44,587 bases of DNA from an uncultured Eubacteriales bacterium (GTDB lineage Bacteria > Bacillota > Sulfobacillia > UBA995 > UBA9673): contig CAJXZV010000007.1 in assembly GCA_913063835.1 (NCBI GenBank), forward strand, positions 1-44,587, read 5' to 3'. The first letter of the stretch is position 1. Each line of letters begins with the position of its first letter. The translations under genes were made by a program, and so were the position numbers. Under the pieces are notes generated by a model. It made no database searches. It was not told where the DNA came from and saw only the letters and a list, made by a program, of their open reading frames with translations. This document shows, one piece after another, positions 24,829 through 34,220 of the stretch.

Positions 24829-25961
24829 CCCCGCCGTCCTCCCGCCCGGCGCCTCCGCCCGGCTTCCAGCACCAGCCGGGCCAAGGCGGCCGCCGCCCCC
24901 GGGCGGCCCAGGCCGCGGGCGGCCCGGCGCATCTTCTCCCTCAGTTCCGGGTGGCAGAGGAGGTCTTTGACGGTCTTCTCCAGGACGGGACCTGTCAGTC
25001 TGGCCTCCGGGATGACCTTGGCCGCACCGGCCCTCCGGAGGACCTCGGCGTTGTAGTCCTGGTGGCGGTGGACGACGTTGGGCGAGGGCACGACGACGGC
25101 GGGCACCCCGCGGGAGGTTATCTCCGCGAGGGTGATCCCGCCGGCCCTGGTCACGACCACGTCGGCCACCGCGAGGGCCGCGTCGGCCCTCTCCATGTAG
25201 GGGACGAGGATAATCTTGCCGCCGTCCGGGACCCTTATTCCCCTCTCCCTGAGGGCCGCCACCGTCCGGTCGTAGTACCGGCGGCCGGTGGCGAAGATGA
25301 CCCTCACTCCGGGAAGCTCCAGCCACCCCGGAAGGGCCTCGACGACGGCCTCGTTCAGGACCCGGGCCCCGCGGCTGCCTCCGACGGCGTAGACCACGAG
25401 ACCGTCGGGCGGCAGGCCGAGCAGGCGGAGCCCTTCCTCACGGGTCATGTCGATGACCGAGCGCCGAACGGGATTGCCGGTGACGACCACCCGTGCCCCC
25501 CGGGGGAAGTAGCGGCGGGCCTCCTCGAAGGGAACGGCGACGGCCGCGGCCCAGCGGGAGGCCAACCTGTTGGTGAGGCCGGGGAACACGTTCTGCTCGT
25601 GCAGGACAAGCGGGACACCGCTGAGCCCGGCGGCCACGGCGACCGGCCCGGAGACATAGCCTCCGGTACCCACGCTGACGTCCGGCCGGAACCGCCTCAT
25701 GATGCGCCAGGCGGCCGCAACGCCGCCCGCCGCGACCGCGATCCCGGCCGGCACCCCGAGCAGGCTCTTGCCGACGAGGCCGCGCGAGGGGATGGCCTCG
25801 AACGGCAGACCCTCCTCCGGCACGATGTCGGCCTCGAGCCCGTCCGCCGTCCCGACGTAGAGGATCTCGACCCCGGGGTCCTGTTCCCGCACCGCGCCGG
25901 CGATGGCCAGGGCCGGGTACACGTGCCCGCCGGTTCCTCCGCCGGAGACGAGCAGCCGCAT
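24825..25961 (-). CDS. murG: UDP-GlcNAc:lipid I GlcNAc transferase
   Basis: 378 residues, GT28 glycosyltransferase that makes lipid II on the inner face of the membrane. Motifs: SGGGTGGHVYPALAIA at residues 6-21, VLHEQNVFPGLTNRLAS, and the donor-binding AGGITLAEITSRGVPAVVVP. Start ATG with GGGGGAAGGG upstream. It begins 13 bp after ftsW and overlaps murC by 4 bp. Confidence 0.97.
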   Translation of the reverse strand: MRLLVSGGGTGGHVYPALAIAGAVREQDPGVEILYVGTADGLEADIVPEEGLPFEAIPSRGLVGKSLLGVPAGIAVAAGGVAAAWRIMRRFRPDVSVGTGGYVSGPVAVAAGLSGVPLVLHEQNVFPGLTNRLASRWAAAVAVPFEEARRYFPRGARVVVTGNPVRRSVIDMTREEGLRLLGLPPDGLVVYAVGGSRGARVLNEAVVEALPGWLELPGVRVIFATGRRYYDRTVAALRERGIRVPDGGKIILVPYMERADAALAVADVVVTRAGGITLAEITSRGVPAVVVPSPNVVHRHQDYNAEVLRRAGAAKVIPEARLTGPVLEKTVKDLLCHPELREKMRRAARGLGRPGAAAALARLVLEAGRRRRAGGRRG

Positions 25962-25974
25962 CGTCCCTTCCCCC

Positions 25975-27072
25975 TCAGCTCTCCGAACAGTAGCGGGACA
26001 CGTTGAGCAGCATCCCCACCCCCGCCATGGTGAACACGAGGGACGAGCCGCCGAAGCTCACGAAAGGCAGGGGTATGCCGGTGATGGGGAGGATGCCCGA
26101 GACCACGCCGATGTTGAGGAGGGCCTGCATGACGATCAGCGTCGTCACCCCGGCCGCAAGGAGCGAGGAGAACATGTCAGGGGCGGCCATGGCCGTCCGG
26201 AACCCCCGCCACGCGAGGAGCAGGAAGAGGCTGATGACGAAGAGCCCCCCGATGAACCCGAGTTCCTCCCCAAGGATGGCGAAGATGAAGTCCGTGTGCT
26301 CGGCCGGAAGATAGAAGAACTTCTGCCGGCTCCGCCCGAGGCCGAGCCCGAAGAGGCCCCCCGAGCCGATGGCGAGGATGGACTGGATGATGTGGAAGCC
26401 GCTCCCGTGCGGGTCGGCGAAGGGGTCAAGGAAGGCCAGGAGGCGCCGCCTCCGGTACTCCTCACTCCAGATGAGCAGCAAGACCAGGGGAACGCCCGCC
26501 GCCAGGAGCCCGAGAAGGTGCCCCAGACGCGCACCCGCGAGGAAGATCATCACCATGACGGTCATGCCTATCGCCACGGCCGTCCCGAGGTCCGGCTGCT
26601 GGACGATGAGGAAGAAGACCAGGCCCATGAGGAGCACATAGGGCAGGACCCCGCGGACGAAGTCCCGGATCCGCTCCGGGTTGCGCGAAAGGGCCCAGGC
26701 CATGTAGACGACGATGGTGAGCTTGATCAGCTCGGACGGCTGGAACTGGAGCGAGCCGAACCCTATCCACCGTCTGGCGCCGCCGGCCTCCCGCCCCACC
26801 CCGGGGATGAGCACGACGAGGCAGGCCAGGAGAGAGATGAAGAGGAGGAGTCTGGCGTGGCGCCGGACCTCCCAGTAGTCGACCCGCATCATGACGTACA
26901 TAGCCCCCAGCCCGAGGATGGTCCAGGCGAGCTGCCGCTTGAGGAAGTAGTAGCTGTCACCGAAATCGACGTAGGCCCTCACCGAACTCGAGCTGAAGAC
27001 CATGACCAGCCCGATGGCGAGGAGGGTGGCCACACAGACGATGATGGCGTAATCCGGCGCGCGGCGGCTCAT
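25975..27072 (-). CDS. ftsW: SEDS glycosyltransferase FtsW/SpoVE
   Basis: 365 residues from ATG 27072, which overlaps the end of mraY (ATGA). About ten membrane segments. SEDS family signatures: VMVFSSSSVRAY, WIGFGSLQFQPSELIKL, QQPDLGTAVAIG, and the end IPLPFVSFGGSSLVF. It polymerises lipid II into glycan at the septum together with the class B PBP of the same cluster. In Bacillus the gene here is spoVE; whether this copy serves vegetative septation, cortex or both cannot be told. No second SEDS gene is in the window. Confidence 0.95.
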   Translation of the reverse strand: MSRRAPDYAIIVCVATLLAIGLVMVFSSSSVRAYVDFGDSYYFLKRQLAWTILGLGAMYVMMRVDYWEVRRHARLLLFISLLACLVVLIPGVGREAGGARRWIGFGSLQFQPSELIKLTIVVYMAWALSRNPERIRDFVRGVLPYVLLMGLVFFLIVQQPDLGTAVAIGMTVMVMIFLAGARLGHLLGLLAAGVPLVLLLIWSEEYRRRRLLAFLDPFADPHGSGFHIIQSILAIGSGGLFGLGLGRSRQKFFYLPAEHTDFIFAILGEELGFIGGLFVISLFLLLAWRGFRTAMAAPDMFSSLLAAGVTTLIVMQALLNIGVVSGILPITGIPLPFVSFGGSSLVFTMAGVGMLLNVSRYCSES

Positions 27073-28043
27073 CGGACGACGAGCCCCCAGAGCCCCATGG
27101 CGGCGGCGAGGAGCGAGACGACCCAGAAGGCGAAGACGACCCTCGTCTCGGGCCAGCCCGACACCTCGAAGTGGTGGTGGAGCGGGGACATCCGGAAGAC
27201 CCGCCGGCGGGTCAGCCTGAAGTAGGTGACCTGGATGATGACCGAGAGCGCCTCGACCACGTAGAGCCCTCCGATGACGATGAGCCACAGCTCGGTCCGG
27301 GTCAACACGGCCAGGGCGGCCAGGGCCCCGCCCAGGGCGAGGGACCCGGTGTCCCCCATGAGCACACGGGCCGGGTGGTGGTTGTGCACCAGGAAGCCGA
27401 GACACGCCCCCCCGACGGCGAAGGCGAAGACGCCCATGGCCTCAAGCCCCCTCGTCCAGGCCACGAGCCCGTAGGCCGCCGACGAGGCCAGCACCGCCCC
27501 GGCCGCCAGCCCGTCGGCCCCGTCGGTCAGGTTCACGGCGTTGGTCGTACCCAGCACAAGGATTATGACGAGAGGGATGTAAAAAGCCCCGAGCTCGACG
27601 GAGCTCCCCAGGAAGGGGACCTCGACGGCGGTCCCGAGGCCGAGGTGGAAGGCCGCCCCCCAGCCGAGGACCACGGCGAGAACCGTCTGGGCGGGGAGCT
27701 TGTAGCGGGCCCGCAGGCCGAGCGGGCGTTTCAGGGCGACCTTCAGGAAGTCGTCGGCCAGTCCCAGGAGGGCGTGGCCGACGGTCACGGTGAGGGCGTA
27801 GGCCACGAAGGGCCCCGACCCGCCGAAGGTCAGGGTCACCGCGGCGATGACCGGCACGAAGAGGAGCCCGCCCATGGTCGGGGTCCCGGTCTTGGCGAGG
27901 TGGGTCGCCGGACCGTCGCTCCTGACGGTCTGGCCGAGCCGGAGTCTGGCCAGGAGAGGGACTCCCGGCACCCCGAGAAGGGCGGTGATGACGAAGGCCG
28001 ACGCGAAGGCCCAGTAGGCGACAAGCTCGAGCGTCACCGGCAC
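27069..28043 (-). CDS. mraY: Phospho-N-acetylmuramoyl-pentapeptide-transferase
   Basis: 324 residues from GTG 28043 (AGGAGG seven bases upstream; ATG 28049 is too close to it). About ten membrane segments. Family motifs: THLAKTGTPTMGGLLF, TNAVNLTDGADGLA with its Asp pair, and MSPLHHHFEVSGWPE with the three His. It forms lipid I on the inner membrane face. It overlaps the end of murF by 10 bp and the start of ftsW by 4 bp, so no room is left for murD, the usual next gene. Confidence 0.97.
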   Translation of the reverse strand: MPVTLELVAYWAFASAFVITALLGVPGVPLLARLRLGQTVRSDGPATHLAKTGTPTMGGLLFVPVIAAVTLTFGGSGPFVAYALTVTVGHALLGLADDFLKVALKRPLGLRARYKLPAQTVLAVVLGWGAAFHLGLGTAVEVPFLGSSVELGAFYIPLVIILVLGTTNAVNLTDGADGLAAGAVLASSAAYGLVAWTRGLEAMGVFAFAVGGACLGFLVHNHHPARVLMGDTGSLALGGALAALAVLTRTELWLIVIGGLYVVEALSVIIQVTYFRLTRRRVFRMSPLHHHFEVSGWPETRVVFAFWVVSLLAAAMGLWGLVVR

Positions 28044-29632
28044 AGGCATCCCTCCTCTGCGGTCCCTCCGCCGCCGCCCCGCTCCCGGAGGCCGGCCAGC
28101 ACCCGTTCGACAAGTCTCTCGAGCCTGAGGCCCCGCGAGGCCTTGACCAGGACGGTGTCGCCGGGACCGGCCAGCCGGAGGACCTCCTCGGCCGCCTCGG
28201 GGACGTCCGCGAACCACGCCACGCGGCCCGGCCCGAGCCCCGCCTTCCGCGCCTCCTCCGCGATGGCGGCCGCCTGCGGTCCGACGGCCACCAGGTGGTC
28301 GATTCCCGCCGCGGCCACCGTCCGACCCACTCCACGGTGGGCCGGTTCGGAGTGATCGCCCAGCTCCAGCATGTCTCCCAGCACGGCCACCGCCTTGCCG
28401 CCCCTCTTCCTCCGCAGTTCGACCAGGAGGGCGACCGCGGCGGCCATGGAGGGCGGGCTGGCGTTGTAGGCGTCATTGACGACCCGGACCCCGCCCACGT
28501 CGAAGACCTCCTGGCGCATGGCCGAGACTTCGGCGCGGGCGAGTCCCGACCTGATGTCCTCAGGGTCCATCCCGAAGAGGAGCCCCACCGCCACGGCCGC
28601 CAGGGCGTTGGAGACGCTGTGGCGGCCGGCCAGCGGAACCCTGAACCACCCGATCCCGGAGGCGCCGGCGAGTTCCCGGGCCCGGCCCGCCAGCACCACC
28701 TCGAACCGGGTCCCCTCTTCGCCCTCGTGGTCGATGCTCCTGGCGGACACGTCGGCCGGGCGCTCCAGCCCGTAGGTGAGGACCCGAGCCAGGCGCTCCC
28801 GGTGGGTCCGGGCCATGGCCGCCACCCGTTCGTCATCCGCGTTCAGGACCGCGGTCCCCGAGGACGGCAGGCTCCAGAGGAGCTCCTCCTTGGCCCTGGC
28901 GATGGCCTCGACCGACCCGAGAAGCTCGATGTGCACCGGACCCACGATGGTCAGGACGCCGACCGACGGCCGGGCGATGGCCGCCAGGCGCTCGATCTCC
29001 CCCGGCCCGCGCATGCCCATCTCCAGGCAGGCGACCTCGTGCTCTGGACCCAGCTCGAAGAGGGTGAGGGGCAGGCCGATGTCCGTGTTGAGGTTCCCCG
29101 GCGTGGCGAGGACCCGGAACCGCCGGCGGAGGGTCGAGGCGATGAGGTCCTTCGTCGTCGTCTTGCCGACGCTCCCGGTGACCCCGACGACCGGCAGGTC
29201 GAAGCGCCGCCTGTGCCAGGCCGCCAGCCGCCCCAGGGCCTCCAGGCTCTCCGGCACGCGGACGAGGAAGCGCCCCGACAAGGAGCCGGAACCTCCCCCG
29301 ACCGCCCCCCGGCCGTCGCAGGCCAGCACAGGCTCCCGGGAGACGAGCGCCGCCAGGGCCCCGGCGGCGAAGGCCCGGCCGACGAAATCGTGCCCGTCCA
29401 CCCTCTCGCCGGGCAGGGCGCAGAAGAGGTCCCCCTGCCGGATGAGTCTCGAGTCGACCTCGACCCCGGTCAGGAAGACCTCCGCGGGGTCAGGAGTTCT
29501 GTCACGGCCGCCGTCAGGGGCCGGGTCGAGCCTCTCGATCTGACCCCCGGTCACCCGCGCGACCTCGGCCACCGAGAACAGACGCCGCACGGGGCCTGTG
29601 CGCACGCGCTCACCGCCGGCCACCGGCGCCAC
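28034..29632 (-). CDS. murF: UDP-N-acetylmuramoyl-tripeptide--D-alanyl-D-alanine ligase
   Basis: 532 residues from GTG 29632, nine bases after GGAGG; GTGs at 29623 and 29605 are possible, and the start overlaps murE. The N-terminal domain has FLTGVEVDSRLIRQGDLFCALPG, the ATP site is VVGVTGSVGKTTTKDL, and VNDAYNASPPSM and EMGMRGPGEI follow. It adds D-Ala-D-Ala to UDP-MurNAc-tripeptide. It is longer than the common 450 residues because of a Gly/Pro-rich N-terminus and small loops. Confidence 0.95.
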   Translation of the reverse strand: MAPVAGGERVRTGPVRRLFSVAEVARVTGGQIERLDPAPDGGRDRTPDPAEVFLTGVEVDSRLIRQGDLFCALPGERVDGHDFVGRAFAAGALAALVSREPVLACDGRGAVGGGSGSLSGRFLVRVPESLEALGRLAAWHRRRFDLPVVGVTGSVGKTTTKDLIASTLRRRFRVLATPGNLNTDIGLPLTLFELGPEHEVACLEMGMRGPGEIERLAAIARPSVGVLTIVGPVHIELLGSVEAIARAKEELLWSLPSSGTAVLNADDERVAAMARTHRERLARVLTYGLERPADVSARSIDHEGEEGTRFEVVLAGRARELAGASGIGWFRVPLAGRHSVSNALAAVAVGLLFGMDPEDIRSGLARAEVSAMRQEVFDVGGVRVVNDAYNASPPSMAAAVALLVELRRKRGGKAVAVLGDMLELGDHSEPAHRGVGRTVAAAGIDHLVAVGPQAAAIAEEARKAGLGPGRVAWFADVPEAAEEVLRLAGPGDTVLVKASRGLRLERLVERVLAGLRERGGGGGTAEEGCLCR

Positions 29633-31250
29633 CCCCTCTGTCCTCCGGGCCGCTTCTCCCGGCGGCCTCCGCGATGGCCTCGCGAAGGACATCACGGTCG
29701 TCGAAGGGGACGGTCCGGTCGCCGAATATCTGGTAGGTCTCGTGTCCCTTGCCGGCCACAAGGACCAGGTCCCCCGGGCGGGCGGCCCGCACGGCGGCGG
29801 CGATGGCCCGGCGGCGGTCGGGCTCCTCGATGAAATCGACCCCCATCCTCCGCCCCGCCCGCTCCAGCCCCGGCCGGATCTCCTCGATGATGGCCAGGGG
29901 GTCCTCGCTTCGGGGGTTGTCCGAGGTCACGACACAGAAGTCCGACAGCCTCGCCGCCACCTCGCCCATCAGCGGCCTCTTCGCCCGGTCACGGTCGCCG
30001 CCGCAACCGAAGACGGTGATGACGCGCCTCGGCCGCAGGGCCCGCGCCGCCTCGAGGACGTTCTCCAGGCCGTCGGGGGTGTGGGCGTAGTCCACCACGG
30101 CCACGAAGTCCTGCCCGGCGTCGACAAGCTCGAACCGGCCGGGCGCCCCCTTCACCTCGGACAGGGCCGAGACGGCCATGGAGGGCTCGACCCCCTCGAT
30201 GAGAGCGACGGCAAGTGCGGCCAGGGCGTTGGAGACATTGTACCTGCCCGTGAGGGAGAGGTTCACCCGGGCCTGGAAACCCTCGACATGCTCGAACCCG
30301 GCGCCCAGGCCCTCACGGACGGTCACCGTGAAGAGGGCCCTGTCCGGCTCCAGGGCGATGTCTGTCGCCGCCAGGTCGGCCGGCTCCGCGCCGGTCCCGT
30401 AGGTCACGACGGGGACCTTCGTCATCGCCGCCAGGCGCGGCGAGACGGGGCTGTCGGCGTTCAGGACGGCCGCCTTCGGGCCGTCCTTGGGCCGCCCGAG
30501 ATAGGAGGAGCCGAGCCCTGTGAAGAGCTTGGCCTTGGCCTGGAAGTAGGCCTCGAGGTCGCCGTGGAAGTCGAGGTGGTCCGGGCTGAGGTTCGTGAAC
30601 ACGCCCACGTCGAACTCGAACCCGGTCACCCGCTGAAGGGCCAGGCCGTGGGAAGCCACCTCCATGGAGAGATGGGTGTCGCCGGCCCTCACCATCTGCT
30701 CGGCCAGGTTCTGGAGGTCGAAGGCCTCCGGCGTGGTCCGCCCGGCCGGAAGGACCTTGCCGCCGACGACGTTGTGGACGGTCCCGATGAGACCGCAGGA
30801 ACGGCCTGAGGCGGCCAGGAGCTCACGCACCAGGTGGGACGTTGTCGTCTTCCCGTTGGTGCCGGTGACCCCGATGACCCGGAGCCTGCGGGAGGGATGG
30901 CCGTAGAAGTTCGCCGCCGCGAGGCCCATGGCCAGACGCGTGTCGGGCACCACGACCACCACCGGGGAGGGCTCGCCGGTCTCCCTCCCGGCCGCCCCCC
31001 CAGGCGCGGGCCCGAGAACGCGCCGCGCCGCCTCCAGCCCCTCGCTCCCCTCGACGACAAGGGCGGTGGCCCCCCGGCCCACCGCCTCGGGGATGAAGTC
31101 GTGCCCGTCATGGGTGAACCCGCGGACGCAGAAGAAGACGCTCCCAGGCCGGACCGCCCGCGAGTCGTAGGTGATGCCGCTTATCGGCACGGCGAGGTCG
31201 CCCGTGACGGCCTCGGTCTCGAGCCCCTCGAGAAGTTCCGACAGACGCAA
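29610..31250 (-). CDS. murE: UDP-MurNAc-L-Ala-D-Glu--meso-diaminopimelate ligase
   Basis: 546 residues, TTG start with GGAAGAGG upstream. The N-terminal domain has GITYDSRAVRPGSVFFCVRG, the ATP site is GVTGTNGKTTTSHL, and TTPEAFDLQ and MEVASHGLALQRV bind the substrate. The DNPR motif starting at Asp444 (SDNPRSEDP) marks specificity for meso-diaminopimelate rather than lysine. A loop of about 20 residues near 80 (Gly/Ala/Pro-rich) is extra. It lies 85 bp after the PBP gene and overlaps murF. Confidence 0.97.
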   Translation of the reverse strand: MRLSELLEGLETEAVTGDLAVPISGITYDSRAVRPGSVFFCVRGFTHDGHDFIPEAVGRGATALVVEGSEGLEAARRVLGPAPGGAAGRETGEPSPVVVVVPDTRLAMGLAAANFYGHPSRRLRVIGVTGTNGKTTTSHLVRELLAASGRSCGLIGTVHNVVGGKVLPAGRTTPEAFDLQNLAEQMVRAGDTHLSMEVASHGLALQRVTGFEFDVGVFTNLSPDHLDFHGDLEAYFQAKAKLFTGLGSSYLGRPKDGPKAAVLNADSPVSPRLAAMTKVPVVTYGTGAEPADLAATDIALEPDRALFTVTVREGLGAGFEHVEGFQARVNLSLTGRYNVSNALAALAVALIEGVEPSMAVSALSEVKGAPGRFELVDAGQDFVAVVDYAHTPDGLENVLEAARALRPRRVITVFGCGGDRDRAKRPLMGEVAARLSDFCVVTSDNPRSEDPLAIIEEIRPGLERAGRRMGVDFIEEPDRRRAIAAAVRAARPGDLVLVAGKGHETYQIFGDRTVPFDDRDVLREAIAEAAGRSGPEDRGGGAGGRR

Positions 31251-31335
31251 CGTGCCTCTTCCCCCCGGCGCCTGGATTCTCGCTCACCCGGTATCTTTTT
31301 CGCCGTCCTGCCAGAACATGCCACGCGGCGGCCGG

Positions 31336-33483
31336 CTACGGCCCGGTGCGGCCCGACAGGTCCGAAGAGGAACCCGGAGGCGGCTCGAACGTCACCGTCA
31401 CCGTCGTGCCCCGCGGCACGGCCGCACCGGCCGCCGGCGCCTGGGCCACGGCGATGCCCGAACCTTCCACCCGGATATGCAGGCCCGCCTGCTCCAGACG
31501 AAGAGCCGCGTCGGCCACACTCCGCCCCTTCACGCTGGGGACGGTGACAAGTTCCGCCCCTAGGTCCCCTTCCCCTACCTCGAGGATGACCAGGGTGCCC
31601 GGGGGCACTTCGGCCCCGGGACCAGGCGTTTGACGGACAACGACCTCTCCGCCGACATCACCGGCCACCGCGGCCCTGACCCCGGCCTCCCGCAGGGCGG
31701 CCAGGGCCTCCCCCACGGGTAGGCCGACCGTGTCGGGGACCGTCACTTCATCGGGGACGTCCCGGTCCCCGTCCCGGGGCCGCGGCTCCTCCTCGTCGGT
31801 GTAGACGAGGGGTATCTCGTAATAGCGGTAAAGGTCCCTCATCAGCCGGCCGAAGGCCGGGGCGGCCACCACCCCGCCGTAGTAGCTTCCCTTGGGCTCG
31901 TCGACGACGACCAGGACGATGATTCTTGGGTCCTCGGCCGGTCCGAACCCGCAGAAGGAGGCCACGTGCACATCGGCGGACACGACGCCGCCGACGGTCT
32001 TCTGGGCCGTCCCCGTCTTCCCCGCCAGGCGGTAGCCGGGCATGTAGGCCACACGGCCCGTCCCCGTCTTCACGACGGCCTCCATCGCCCGCCGCACCTC
32101 GCGGGCGGTGTCCTCAGAGATGACCTGCGGGCCGACCGGCCAGTCAAGGACCGTGACCACACGGCCCTCCTTGTCCCGGAACTCTTTGGCCACGTGCGGG
32201 GTCACGAGGTAACCGCCGTTGGCGATGACGGCCATGGCGCGGATGAGCTCGATGGGGGTCACGGCCAGGGTCTGGCCGAACGACATGACGGCGAGGTCGA
32301 CCTTCCGACATTGCTCCTGCGGGATGGTGAACCCCTCGGCCTCCCCCGGGAGGTCGATGCCGGTCAGGCTGTCGAGACCCAGGGCCCGGTAGTAACGGTA
32401 GAACCGCTCCTTGCCGAGGCGGAGCCCGATGTTCATGAACCCGACGTTGCAGGACTTCTCGATGACCCCGGTGAGGTCGAGCCCGCCGTGCGTGCTGTGA
32501 CACCATATGGTCCGGTCCTCGACCACGAGGGAGCCGCCACAGCTGAACCGGCTGTTCCAGTCCACCACGCCCTCCTCGACGGCGGCGATGGCCGTGATGG
32601 GCTTGAAGGTCGAGCCGGGGTGGTAGGTGTCGCTCACGGCGAAGTTCCGCCAGGTCGAGGGCGGGTAGTCGGCATAGTTGTTGGGGTCGTAGGTCGGACG
32701 GACGCCGAGGCCGAGTATCTCGCCCGTGTGAGGATCCATGACGATGATGGTGGCCTTCTTGGGCTGGTGCAGGGCGACGATGCGGTCAAGCTCCCTTTCG
32801 ACCATGCTCTGGACGACCTCGTCGATGGTCAGGTAGAGGTCGTACCCGTCGGTCGGCGGAATGTAGCGGTGGAGGGCCTGGGGTATCTCCCGGCCCAGGG
32901 CGTCGTACTCTATGACGATCCAACCCGGACTGCCCCTGAGTTCGCGGTCATAGATGTACTCCACCCCGTCAAGGCCCTGGCTGTCGATGCCGGCGAACCC
33001 GATGACATGGGCGGCGAGCGTCCCCTTGGGGTAGACGCGGCGGCTCTCCTGGGTGAACCCTATGCCGGGGAGCTGAAGGAGCTTCACCGCCTTGGAGACC
33101 TCGTCGGAAACCTTCCTCTTCACCCAGACGAAGCTCTGGTTCTGGGTCAGCCGCTCGAGGACCCACTCGTAGTCGAGGCCGATGACGTCGGCGAGCTTGC
33201 GGGCGGTCTCGGGGGGGTCCTCCACCTCGGCGGGCACGGCGAAGATCGAGTCCACGTTCACGCTGATGGCGAGCTCACGTCCGTTGCGGTCGTAGATGAC
33301 GCCGCGCTTGGCTTCCACGGGCACTTCATGGGTGCGGATGTTGAAGGCTCTCTCCCGTAGCTCGGCCCCTCGGACGAACTGGAGATAGGCCAGACGCCCG
33401 GTCAGCACGACGGAGAAGACGAAGAAGCAGGTGAGAAGGAACAGGATGCGGCGACGGAGGCCGATCCCGGGCAGTCTGGTCAC
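31336..33483 (-). CDS. spoVD: Class B penicillin-binding protein, FtsI/SpoVD type with PASTA domains
   Basis: 715 residues, GTG start (GGCGGGGA upstream). One membrane anchor at about 12-32, a dimerisation domain, then the transpeptidase with the active-site STFK (Ser291, Lys294), SCN (Ser344-Asn346) and KTG (Lys489-Gly491). Two PASTA domains follow at about 585-645 and 650-712. The tail with PASTA repeats is typical of SpoVD and of Gram-positive PBP2x-like enzymes. It crosslinks septal or cortex peptidoglycan with its SEDS partner ftsW. It is the only PBP in the window, so it may serve both division and sporulation. Confidence 0.96.
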   Translation of the reverse strand: MTRLPGIGLRRRILFLLTCFFVFSVVLTGRLAYLQFVRGAELRERAFNIRTHEVPVEAKRGVIYDRNGRELAISVNVDSIFAVPAEVEDPPETARKLADVIGLDYEWVLERLTQNQSFVWVKRKVSDEVSKAVKLLQLPGIGFTQESRRVYPKGTLAAHVIGFAGIDSQGLDGVEYIYDRELRGSPGWIVIEYDALGREIPQALHRYIPPTDGYDLYLTIDEVVQSMVERELDRIVALHQPKKATIIVMDPHTGEILGLGVRPTYDPNNYADYPPSTWRNFAVSDTYHPGSTFKPITAIAAVEEGVVDWNSRFSCGGSLVVEDRTIWCHSTHGGLDLTGVIEKSCNVGFMNIGLRLGKERFYRYYRALGLDSLTGIDLPGEAEGFTIPQEQCRKVDLAVMSFGQTLAVTPIELIRAMAVIANGGYLVTPHVAKEFRDKEGRVVTVLDWPVGPQVISEDTAREVRRAMEAVVKTGTGRVAYMPGYRLAGKTGTAQKTVGGVVSADVHVASFCGFGPAEDPRIIVLVVVDEPKGSYYGGVVAAPAFGRLMRDLYRYYEIPLVYTDEEEPRPRDGDRDVPDEVTVPDTVGLPVGEALAALREAGVRAAVAGDVGGEVVVRQTPGPGAEVPPGTLVILEVGEGDLGAELVTVPSVKGRSVADAALRLEQAGLHIRVEGSGIAVAQAPAAGAAVPRGTTVTVTFEPPPGSSSDLSGRTGP

Positions 33484-33535
33484 TCGGTATCCCCGCCTTC
33501 AAGGTCCCGCCCGGTCCAGCCCGGCCCTGCGGGGT

Positions 33536-34219
33536 CTAGTCCCAGTCCTTTGCCTCGGCCAGGGAGGCGCCTGTGAGCCAGCGGTAGAACCGTTCCCAGA
33601 GCGAGCCCATAAGGCTGCGCCCTTCCTCGGGCGGCACCGCGGCTATCCCTTCCGCGTGGAACGGCCTGTCTCCGGGCGGGGCGAGGGCTATGACCCTCGC
33701 CACGTCGTGTTCCCGGTCGGAGCCCCTTCCGGTCAGGCTCCCCACCGGAGACCCGACCCTCACCTTGTCGGGGTGGACCATCCCGAGCCTTCCCGTGGCC
33801 TCGGCCTCTATCCTGGCCATCGAAGTCAGGCTCGACAGCTGGTAGGAAAGGTTCTCCCTTTCGCGCTCCAACGCGGCGATCTCGCTCTTCAGTTCGTTGA
33901 TGTGGTAGCCCAGGCGGGCGGCCGTCGAGTAGCTCCAGGAGAGAGCCACGGCCAGCGCGAAGGCCACCGCTAGATACAGCAGGTAGGACCGGACCTCCAC
34001 CCAGGTCCCGTCCTCCCTCCGACCGGCCCTTCCGGAACGCGCCCGCGGCGCCCTCCGGCCGGAGCGGGAGAGGCCCACGGTCCCGCCACTGCGTCCCCGG
34101 ACCGGGGTCCGGACACACGGATAGCAGACGAGTGACGCGGCACCAGGTGCGAGCCGCTTCGGGCCGGCCCCTCGGCGGGGCGCGGTCGCTCGCAACAACC
34201 TATTCACCCCCCCCGACAA
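33536..34219 (-). CDS. ftsL: FtsL-like septum protein
   Basis: Up to 227 residues from TTG 34219. A start at GTG 34000 (GGAGG upstream) would give 154 residues and is equally credible. After an Arg-rich tail comes one membrane segment at about 78-98, then a coiled coil (LGYHINELKSEIAALERERENLSYQLSSL) and TGRLGMVHPDKVRVG, the FtsL/DivIC pattern. It acts with FtsQ in activating FtsW-PBP. The position between rsmH and the PBP gene is the standard ftsL slot. The last 60 residues are not recognised. Confidence 0.85.
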   Translation of the reverse strand: MSGGVNRLLRATAPRRGAGPKRLAPGAASLVCYPCVRTPVRGRSGGTVGLSRSGRRAPRARSGRAGRREDGTWVEVRSYLLYLAVAFALAVALSWSYSTAARLGYHINELKSEIAALERERENLSYQLSSLTSMARIEAEATGRLGMVHPDKVRVGSPVGSLTGRGSDREHDVARVIALAPPGDRPFHAEGIAAVPPEEGRSLMGSLWERFYRWLTGASLAEAKDWD

Positions 34220-34220
34220 G

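Noticed and set aside
24829-25326. Upstream extension of the murC frame into murG
   Set aside because: This part overlaps murG in another frame, is Arg/Gly-rich and lacks MurC character. The ATGA junction with a Shine-Dalgarno gives a natural start.
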